A DNA stretch of 64,000 bases from contig NZ_JACXLC010000001.1 of assembly GCF_014705715.1 (NCBI RefSeq), forward strand, positions 2,165,360 to 2,229,359. Reading direction: 5' to 3'. The stretch comes from Erythrobacter rubeus (GTDB taxonomy: Bacteria > Pseudomonadota > Alphaproteobacteria > Sphingomonadales > Sphingomonadaceae). Below are positions 54,587-64,000 of the stretch, in pieces; the first letter of the stretch is position 1; each line of letters starts with the position of its first letter. The notes beneath the pieces are model-generated. The model did not search any database. It saw only the letters and a list, made by a program, of their open reading frames with translations, and was not told the DNA's origin. A program made the position numbers and the translations under genes.

Positions 54587-56446
54587 ATGAATATGATCAG
54601 CCTGCAGGACGAGCGCGAAGAGCTTGCTGTGCCGGACTTTGCAAGTTCGCCAAATATCGATCTCGAAACCGAGCTTGAGAACGCGCCTGCCGGATCCTTG
54701 CAGAGCAGTTTTCTCGAGAAGTTCCGCTGGTTCCGCGACTTGCGGACAAAGGGCAAGATCAATGCGATCTTCGGCACCTTTTTCGCGGTGCTGTTTGCGA
54801 TCGGGCTGGTGCTGACGATCGGCCTCAGCGAAGTGTATCTGCGTTACCAGACCTCGGCCGAGGTCAAGGACGGCGTGATCGCTGCAACCGAACTGCGCGG
54901 ATCGACCGGTGAACTGCGGTACAACACGGTGCGCATGATCTTCGGCGAAGAAGCGCAAGCGCGCGACCGCCAGGCCCGCAGTTTCGCCGCCGCTCGCGAG
55001 CAGCTCGGCGAGGTGGCGAGCGTCGTCAACAAACATGTCCCTCAGCTCAATGACCGGTTGGAGGAAAACCGCACCAGTTTCGTCGAGTACAACACGACTT
55101 TCGAAAGGCTGCTCGACAGCCTCGACCGCGAAGGCCGCAGCGACGCCTCCGTCGCGCTCGCATATCAATTGTCGGACCAAGGCGATGCGCTGTTCGAACA
55201 GGCCGATCAATTCGCCGTCGACCTGAGCGTGGAATCCGCCCAGATCGAAGCGGACGGTGTCGACTATTTCTTCTCCATGGTCACCATAGTGGCCGTGCTC
55301 GCCGTAATCGGAATATCGATCCTGCTAGCCGGGATGAGCTATCTCTCTTTCGGCTTTTCGGGCAAAATCATGGAAATCACGCACGGCATGGTCCGCCTGG
55401 CAAAGGGCGACCGAGACTTTCAGGTCGATGGTCTCGATCGCAAGGACGAGCTGGGCGATATGAGCCGCACGCTCACCATGTTCAAACGCGCGAGCCGACA
55501 GCTGGAACAATGGGCCCGGGAACGCGCAGACCGTGCCGAAGAGGAAATCCGTGTTCAGCAGGAACGGGAGCGCGAACGCGAAGAAGCCGAAAATCGCAGG
55601 GCCACCCTGCTTACGGACGTCGCCAAGCAATTCGAGCGCACCGTTGGCGAGGTCGTGAGCAATGTCGGCACGGCATCCCGCGAGCTGCAAAGCACGGCCA
55701 CGCGCATGGCGGGCACGGCCGAACAGGCGAGCCAGCGCACCAGCGAATTGTCGAACGACATGGTCGAGGCAAATGCCGGAGCCACGGCGGCGGCGGCAGC
55801 GAGTGACGAGTTCGCCCTTTCGATCGGTGAGATCAGCCGCCAAGCAGCGTCCTCCAGCGAGCTTGCCCGATTGGCGACCGACGCGACCGAAGAAGCGGAC
55901 ACCACCATCTCCGCGCTTTCGAGCTCGGCAGAACAGGTGGGGCAGATCGTGGAATTGATCCAGACCATCGCCCAGCGCACCAATCTGCTCGCGCTCAACG
56001 CCTCGATCGAGGCTGCGCGCGGCGGAGAAGCGGGGCGCGGTTTTGCGGTCGTCGCCAGCGAGGTCAAGGAACTCGCCATGCAGACGAGCCGCGCGACCGA
56101 GCAGGTCGCCGACCAGATCCGGGCGATGCAGGACACGACCGGAGCAAGTGTTTCCGCGCTTCGCTCGATCGCGACGCAGGTCAAGGAACTGGAGACGACC
56201 GCCGTTTCGATCGCCAGCGCGGTCGATCAGCAGTCGGTCGCAGGGCAGGATCTCGCGCGCAGTATCGATCTGGCCGCGCGTGGCACGGAGAAAGTCGCGA
56301 CCCATGTTGACGACGTGCGCGAATTGTCGCTTTCAACTGGGGCCGCAGCGAGCCAGGTGCTGAGCAGCGCCAACGATCTCGACAAGCAGGCGACCACCCT
56401 CAACGAGCAGGTCGAGACCTTCCTGAGGCAAGTCCGCGAAGGATAA
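54587..56446 (+). CDS. Methyl-accepting chemotaxis protein with helical periplasmic domain
   Basis: 619 residues. A 55-residue cytosolic N-terminus precedes the first helix (about 62-84). A periplasmic helical domain of about 140 residues (four-helix-bundle-like) follows, then the second helix at about 225-250. HAMP and the signalling coiled coil follow. The tip is almost identical at DNA level to that of the preceding receptor. It ends FLRQVREG. It lies 98 bases after the first receptor, a gap that includes a weak stem with no T run. Confidence 0.94.
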   Translation: MNMISLQDEREELAVPDFASSPNIDLETELENAPAGSLQSSFLEKFRWFRDLRTKGKINAIFGTFFAVLFAIGLVLTIGLSEVYLRYQTSAEVKDGVIAATELRGSTGELRYNTVRMIFGEEAQARDRQARSFAAAREQLGEVASVVNKHVPQLNDRLEENRTSFVEYNTTFERLLDSLDREGRSDASVALAYQLSDQGDALFEQADQFAVDLSVESAQIEADGVDYFFSMVTIVAVLAVIGISILLAGMSYLSFGFSGKIMEITHGMVRLAKGDRDFQVDGLDRKDELGDMSRTLTMFKRASRQLEQWARERADRAEEEIRVQQEREREREEAENRRATLLTDVAKQFERTVGEVVSNVGTASRELQSTATRMAGTAEQASQRTSELSNDMVEANAGATAAAAASDEFALSIGEISRQAASSSELARLATDATEEADTTISALSSSAEQVGQIVELIQTIAQRTNLLALNASIEAARGGEAGRGFAVVASEVKELAMQTSRATEQVADQIRAMQDTTGASVSALRSIATQVKELETTAVSIASAVDQQSVAGQDLARSIDLAARGTEKVATHVDDVRELSLSTGAAASQVLSSANDLDKQATTLNEQVETFLRQVREG

Positions 56447-56571
56447 TCACACACGCTGTAGCTGGGCGGATCATCGGCCGCCTGCCGTCCGCGCGTTAAC
56501 CCGTTCGCTTGCCACCAGCTCCGCTGGCCTGCACATTCGCGCATCGTTGGCAAACGGCTGGAGGCACCGCG

Positions 56572-57948
56572 ATGCCCTCGCGCAAGAAAACTGCTGTCAT
56601 CATTATTCACGGGATCGGCGAGCAGCGCCCGATGGACACGCTGTGGAGCTTCATCGACGCCGCCTGGTCCAACGATCCCGAGATGGTCGATCCCTATCAG
56701 CGCGAAGTGTATTCGACACCAGGCGGGACCGAGAACAATCACGAGCTGCGCCGGGTCACGACCCGTGGCGACAAGCATTCGGGCCGAAGCTTCGATTTCT
56801 ACGAATATTATTGGGCGCACATGATGCTCGGCAACACGCTGGGTGATATCCGGCGCTGGCTGGTTTCGCTGTTCTGGCGGCGGAAAGGCAGCTTGCCCCG
56901 CGCCTATCAGGCCTATTGGATTGCCGGGTGGACGGCGGTCTTGCTCGCCATCATTGCCTATGTCGCCTGGCTCGCCCTCGCGCCCGATCTCGCGTGGTTC
57001 ACGGCTGTCGCCGGCCTGGTTTTTCCCGCTCTCGCCGCTGTCATACTTGGGAAGATCGTCAACGTAGCGGGCGATGCCGCGCGCTACCTTCGCGCTGAAC
57101 CGCGCAACGTTGAAGCTCGCCAGCGCATCCGCGCCGAGGGAATCGCCTTGATCGAGCGGCTGCGCGCGACCGAGCGGTACGATCGGATCGTCATGGTGGG
57201 ACACAGCCTCGGTTCGCTGGTCGCTTACGATATCCTCACGCACGCCTGGGCCGGTCTGGACAGCGAGCGGCTGAAACAGCAGCATGCGAAATCGGAAAGC
57301 CTGATGCACGCACTCGACACTCTCGAGGATGCAGGCGCGGCGCTGTTCCTTCACGACAAGCAAGATGACCGCCTTGTCCCGATCACGCCCGCCGAAGGCC
57401 TGGAGGAAAAGCGCGCGCATTACCGCGATCTTCAACGTGAATATCGGCGCGCGCTGGCAGGTCAGCCCGATCCGCTATGGCTGGTGAGCGATCTTGTCAC
57501 CCTGGGATCGCCGCTTGGCAGGGCGAATGTGCTCCTCGCAGACAGCGAGGAGGCGTTCGCGCTTCGCAAGGAGCGCCGCGAGCTTCCCAGCGATCCGCCC
57601 GAATACGAGTACTGGGCGAAGGATGTGAAACAGTTCAGCTACCCCCGCGCAGCATCGCACAGGACCCCGCATCATGCCGCGCCCTTTGCGCCGGTCGTAT
57701 GGTCGAATATCTACTTTCCCGCCCGGTTGCTGTTCGCAGGCGATCCGGTCGCAGGGCCGTGCGCGCCGCATTTCGGACCGGGTATACGCGATGTCGAGCT
57801 GCCGAATGACGGCTTGCGGTTTCAGCATCTCGACTATTGGAAAGAGGGGAACGCTCCAGCGGAGCAGGCGGCGATCGCTGCCCTGCGCCATGCGCTGAAT
57901 CTGCGCGATCTCAGCGAAGGAGAACGCTCAGCCTCAACATCCGGCTGA
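56572..57948 (+). CDS. Alpha/beta-hydrolase-fold membrane protein
   Basis: 458 residues, unknown function. It starts TAVIIIHGIGEQRPMDTLW, a typical oxyanion region of lipase-like hydrolases. Two transmembrane helices lie in an insert (about 117-165). The nucleophile motif GHSLGSLVAYD then follows near residue 212. A long C-terminal part includes LVTLGSPLGRAN. An esterase, lipase or peptide hydrolase facing the cytosol is likely. The ATG at 56572 follows GGAGG by 7 bases and is preferred over 56509. Confidence 0.78.
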   Translation: MPSRKKTAVIIIHGIGEQRPMDTLWSFIDAAWSNDPEMVDPYQREVYSTPGGTENNHELRRVTTRGDKHSGRSFDFYEYYWAHMMLGNTLGDIRRWLVSLFWRRKGSLPRAYQAYWIAGWTAVLLAIIAYVAWLALAPDLAWFTAVAGLVFPALAAVILGKIVNVAGDAARYLRAEPRNVEARQRIRAEGIALIERLRATERYDRIVMVGHSLGSLVAYDILTHAWAGLDSERLKQQHAKSESLMHALDTLEDAGAALFLHDKQDDRLVPITPAEGLEEKRAHYRDLQREYRRALAGQPDPLWLVSDLVTLGSPLGRANVLLADSEEAFALRKERRELPSDPPEYEYWAKDVKQFSYPRAASHRTPHHAAPFAPVVWSNIYFPARLLFAGDPVAGPCAPHFGPGIRDVELPNDGLRFQHLDYWKEGNAPAEQAAIAALRHALNLRDLSEGERSASTSG

Positions 57949-57980
57949 GGTGCGACAGTGTGCCCTGCCAGCCTGCCCGC

Positions 57981-59105
57981 TCACTCGGTCAGATTGAAGT
58001 GAGCCGCGGTGTAGGGAAGCTGGAAGTAATTGAGCACGTCCCCCGCTGAGCGAACAGTCGGGCTCTTGGCCCTGCGGAAAAAGAGCTCGCCGAAGTTGAG
58101 GCCGAAGCCCACGAAGATATGTCGCTGCGGACGGATACCCGCCGCGCGATCTTCCGCTAGGAAATCATCCCCGCGATAGCCAAGGTGCAGCTCCAGAAGA
58201 CGAAAGGGGCTCCGCTCGAACGCTTCGAATCCGGCGAGTTTCAGCGCGAAGAAATAACGCTGTTGCCGGAAATGCTCTTTACCGCTGGTGGTGTAGATGT
58301 CGTCATTCGGGGTGATCATCAGCCGGAAATCCAGCTTCTGGTCGAGATCCGGCACACTGTTGCGCAGGATCGAAAGCCCCGCACCCGCGGTGTTCATCGC
58401 GAAATCTTCCCACGACCATCCGCTCGTGGGCTCGATCGCGTCGAACAGCTCGGTACCGATCATGATACCGGAAGCGAGGGCCGCAGCGGTGTACTGGATA
58501 CCTGGCGCGCCGCCCGTCTTGTGGTTCAACCGCGCGTAGAGGAGCTCGCTGACGATATAGGTCGAGTAAGTGTGGGCCAGCTTGTCGATACCGACATTGT
58601 TCGTGTTGACGCCGAACCAGCCTTCGCTTTGGAAGCTCGGCCATTGAGGATCATCGAAGAGCTTGGGCGCGTTGATCGCGAAATAGTACCCACCAACTGC
58701 GGCCAGCTCCCACTTGATGGCGGCTACGTCCTCGCCAAAGGACGCGTATGGCCTCCTCGGACGCGCCTCGCTTTCCGCAATTGCGGCGCCTTTGGCGTCT
58801 TCGGAACTCTCCGGACCATAAATACCGGCGGGCGCGATCGTCGCTGCTCGGTTCGTGAACACAGGGCCGCCGATCTGCCGTATGTCGGCGGCGAGTTCCG
58901 TTGTTGAAACAAGATCGATATGGGGATCCTGCGCGAGCGCCGCATCGAGCCTCGCTATGCCGATCGGAGATACCTCTAGCATCGGCTCGTGGGTTGCGCT
59001 CTGATCAATGAAAGAGCCGTCCCACTGCGCCATGGCAGGCGCCGCGGACAGAGCAAGAATAGCAGGCGCCAGTGCACCCGCCGCGCGGGCGGTTTTAAGG
59101 CGCAT
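57981..59105 (-). CDS. DUF2279 family envelope protein
   Basis: 374 residues. A signal peptide covers about 1-27 (APAMAQ). The C-terminal half matches DUF2279: NVGIDKLAHTYSTYIVSE, then GIMIGTELFDAIEPTSGWSWEDFAMNTAG, shown here only in part of its conserved core. The N-terminal half (about 30-130) is not recognised. Probably periplasmic or outer-membrane-associated. Convergent with the hydrolase gene, 32 bases apart. Confidence 0.78.
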   Translation of the reverse strand: MRLKTARAAGALAPAILALSAAPAMAQWDGSFIDQSATHEPMLEVSPIGIARLDAALAQDPHIDLVSTTELAADIRQIGGPVFTNRAATIAPAGIYGPESSEDAKGAAIAESEARPRRPYASFGEDVAAIKWELAAVGGYYFAINAPKLFDDPQWPSFQSEGWFGVNTNNVGIDKLAHTYSTYIVSELLYARLNHKTGGAPGIQYTAAALASGIMIGTELFDAIEPTSGWSWEDFAMNTAGAGLSILRNSVPDLDQKLDFRLMITPNDDIYTTSGKEHFRQQRYFFALKLAGFEAFERSPFRLLELHLGYRGDDFLAEDRAAGIRPQRHIFVGFGLNFGELFFRRAKSPTVRSAGDVLNYFQLPYTAAHFNLTE

Positions 59106-59276
59106 GGCTCTGTATCCTCACCAGATCATCTGAACGCATTGCGCCATTCCTCCTCCGCCGGCCGATCATAGTGCGATGAAAAAGCCGAACCTAACCTGAA
59201 GCTGCTGCAGCTGACTTTCGCCGAACAATATCGCTAGCACTTCAACGGGTTACCAACCGGTTAGCTATCAGCCCGA

Positions 59277-59438
59277 TCAGACGCAATCGGGGCAGCGGGC
59301 CGTTCGTAGATCGCTTTTCAGCTGTTGCGCTGAGGTTACGGCGTGACGGTCCTGCAAATAGGCAAGGCTTCGAGGCTGATACGCCGCGCGCACATAATTT
59401 TCATGTGCCCCGCCGCGCATGAAAGGGTGGGATTCCAT
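59277..59438 (-). CDS. Possible short ORF downstream of the rRNA-operon terminator
   Basis: 53 codons, starting MESHPFMRGGAHENYV and ending ARCPDCV, with a CPDC motif. Codon use is GC-rich at third positions, which favours coding. There is no good ribosome binding site and a terminator lies directly upstream on the same strand, which argues against it. The rest of 59106-59506, including the possible promoter of the DUF2279 gene, holds nothing else I can name. Confidence 0.3.
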   Translation of the reverse strand: MESHPFMRGGAHENYVRAAYQPRSLAYLQDRHAVTSAQQLKSDLRTARCPDCV

Positions 59439-59455
59439 TGTAACGACCCAAAACA

Positions 59456-59488
59456 AAAAGGCCCCGCTGACGAACAGCGAGGCCTTTT
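59456..59488 (-). terminator. Intrinsic terminator of the rRNA/tRNA-fMet transcript
   Basis: A long stem: AAAAGGCCCCGCTG pairs with CAGCGAGGCCTTTT around the loop ACGAA, with one bulge. A/T runs on both sides allow termination in either direction. It lies downstream of tRNA-fMet and its remnant, read on the minus strand. Confidence 0.85.
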
Positions 59489-59503
59489 GGAAATTTTGCA
59501 TTT

Positions 59504-59587
59504 CGGTGGTTGCGGGAGTTGGATTTGAACCAAGCGCAGGCGACGCTTCGCCCGGGGGGCGAAGCCAAAGCCGAGCCTTCAGGTTAT
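59504..59587 (-). pseudogene. Broken second copy of tRNA-fMet, interrupted by a hairpin insert
   Basis: Thirty bases at 59504-59533 are identical to 59627-59656, the 3' end, CCA and T arm of tRNA-fMet. A further 12 bases at 59576-59587 (CCTTCAGGTTAT) match the variable loop and anticodon 3' side. Between them 42 bases replace the 3 bases of the intact gene, with a perfect 9-base stem (GCTTCGCCC, GGG, GGGCGAAGC at 59545-59565). The rest of the tRNA is missing, so it cannot be functional. Confidence 0.8.
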
Positions 59588-59629
59588 TCGCGAAGCGATC
59601 GGATAACTGTCTGTTGATATCTCGCACGG

Positions 59630-59704
<75 letters not shown>

Positions 59705-59706
<2 letters not shown>

Positions 59707-59828
59707 GCACCGTTTTGTTTCGCCTCAAGCGCCGGTGCCGACATTCGTCGGCTTGGCTATCCTCGCTCACGCGATCTTCGATCGCATCGCTGCGGACGGC
59801 CGGTCGGCCTTGCGAAGCCTGCGGCTTC
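59705..59828. repeat. Cluster of five short inverted repeats between 5S rRNA and tRNA-fMet
   Basis: CGGCACCG/CGGTGCCG (59705-59740), GCCGAC/GTCGGC (59737-59752), GCGATC/GATCGC (59771-59785), GGCCG/CGGCC (59798-59809) and GAAGCC/GGCTTC (59814-59828). These could be RNA processing sites in the operon transcript or a small palindromic repeat element. Confidence 0.7.
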
Positions 59829-59865
59829 GAACGAACGCGTCTCGGCCAATCGACCAAAGACGCCA

Positions 59866-59894
59866 AAAGGGCCAACCTCTAAGGCCAGCCCTTT
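59866..59894 (-). terminator. Possible terminator or processing hairpin after 5S rRNA
   Basis: AAAGGGC at 59866-59872 pairs with GCCCTTT at 59888-59894. On the minus strand the transcript runs from 5S into this stem, about 40 bases past the 5S end, but no clear T run follows. Some transcription must read through to reach tRNA-fMet, so it is a weak terminator or an RNase site. Confidence 0.5.
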
Positions 59895-59935
59895 GACTTA
59901 TGAATGGGTTATCCCGCTTTCCCGACAAGCTGCAA

Positions 59936-60050
59936 TGCCTGGCGACGACCTACTCTTCCATGCCTTGAGACATAGTACCATCGGCGCAGTCTGGTTTCAC
60001 GGCCGAGTTCGAGATGGGATCGGGTGGGTCACAGACGCTATAGCCACCAA
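59936..60050 (-). rRNA. rrf: 5S ribosomal RNA
   Basis: About 115 bases. On the minus strand it starts TTGGTGGCTATAGCG and ends GTCGTCGCCAGGCA, with CCGATCCCATCTCGAACTCG inside, all 5S hallmarks. Ends are estimated to a few bases. The 136-base gap to 23S holds one arm of the 23S processing stem and nothing else named. Confidence 0.95.
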
Positions 60051-60186
60051 GCAATGAAGCTTGTCGGAATTGCGGGTTTAAATCGATGTGCACTCAATAT
60101 GGGTGCAAGTGTTACAAAGGGCGTATCTGGCTGGAGAACTTCTCCAACGAGAGACCCATTCAGGCCTGTCGTTGATAGTGCGAACT

Positions 60187-62976
<2,790 letters not shown>

Positions 62977-63237
62977 AATCCACACCATCAACGACAGGCC
63001 TGCATAAAGTCCTGTGCGTCTTCACGATGGTGAGGAGAAATTATCTCAGCCAGATAATCAATTTGATTGATTTGTGATGCATCGATCGCGTGTAGAATGG
63101 CCGGCTAGACCATCCAAGCAATCCATGCGCCACGGCATCGATTTAAAAACCCATTCACAATGTCAAATGTCGGCGGCAGATCCGCCTGACCCGTCCGAAG
63201 ACGGGATCTCGTTTCTTTTCATTCAATCAGAAATGCC

Positions 63238-63313
63238 TGGTGGAGCCTATCGGGATCGAACCGATGACCCCCTGCTTGCAAAGCAGGTGCTCTCCCAGCT
63301 GAGCTAAGGCCCC
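63238..63313 (-). tRNA. tRNA-Ala (TGC)
   Basis: 76 bases with encoded CCA. Acceptor GGGGCCT pairs with AGGCTCC, anticodon loop TTTGCAA, T loop GGTTCGATC. It lies in the 16S-23S spacer, as usual. The 235 bases between it and the 23S processing stem hold no gene. Confidence 0.97.
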
Positions 63314-63345
63314 TTTAGTGGTGAACGCTCATCACGGCTAAGTGA

Positions 63346-63422
<77 letters not shown>

Positions 63423-63609
63423 GCACCTAACAAGCCGGCTCCGAAAAGCCGATTGCGGCGCGAGCCAGCTCAGGCAAACAACACGGATGACGAGGCGAGG
63501 CCCCGCTACCGCGGTGTATCTGATTGATGAAAGGACATGAGGACGACGGCAATGTTCTTTGGAAGCTGCGAAGCACTTCCCGGGTCAAGCCCAGGCGCTT
63601 TCGCAATCA

Positions 63610-64000
<391 letters not shown>

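Overview
The window looks like a chromosome segment of an alphaproteobacterium in the order Sphingomonadales, most likely of the Erythrobacter/Altererythrobacter type. The reasons are the high GC content, the rRNA operon order 16S-tRNA-Ile-tRNA-Ala-23S-5S-tRNA-fMet, two TonB-dependent receptors, an Entner-Doudoroff operon, and a set of alphaproteobacterial family proteins (RcdA/DUF1465, paired DUF465, DUF2279, DUF1761). This placement is inferred from gene content, not from a search. No phage, transposase, plasmid gene or CRISPR array is visible.

Layout. 1-5.9 kb: a lipid/glycan block with a sterol-desaturase-family enzyme, a small secreted protein, a GT-C/GT2 fusion glycosyltransferase, a DUF547 lipoprotein, and two overlapping genes of the TIGR04282/TIGR04283 'arsenosugar' pair. 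5.9-9.1 kb: a TetR regulator divergent from a TonB-dependent receptor, with a perfect palindromic operator between them. 9.2-15 kb: housekeeping genes (serS, surE, a TrkA-type K+ channel, rimO, a transglutaminase-like protein). 15.1-22.2 kb: an overlapping central-carbon operon zwf-edd-glk followed by a divergent PEP-carboxylase-like gene; pgl and eda are absent. 22.2-27.7 kb, minus strand: tilS (start disrupted), a YbgF-like protein, a RodZ-like protein, and ptsP (EI-Ntr).

27.8-45.9 kb: two divergent DUF465 genes, an RcdA-like gene, glpK, an MBL-fold hydrolase, nadA, DUF2254, a DMT exporter, an old-yellow-enzyme reductase, a lipoprotein overlapping lipB, a phospholipid-methyltransferase-like gene, MFS and ArsC-family genes, a siderophore-type receptor behind an iron-box-like repeat, an orphan 2Fe-2S subunit, an aldolase-II/zinc-ribbon pair, and a MATE exporter. 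46.0-56.4 kb: a compact chemotaxis island cheA-cheW-cheY-cheB-cheR, then a GGDEF-EAL protein overlapping one chemoreceptor, and a second chemoreceptor with an almost identical signalling tip. 56.6-59.1 kb: a serine-hydrolase-fold membrane protein and a DUF2279 protein. 59.2 kb to the end, minus strand: the rRNA operon, running off the right edge inside 16S. Its distal end carries tRNA-fMet, a broken second copy of that tRNA interrupted by a hairpin insert, and a terminator.

The strongest candidates for something unusual are the PEPC-like protein with altered catalytic motifs sitting in the glycolytic operon, tilS with no usable standard start, the glycosyltransferase block with arsenosugar-type enzymes but no ArsM/ArsS, and the duplicated tRNA-fMet/hairpin structure after the rRNA operon.
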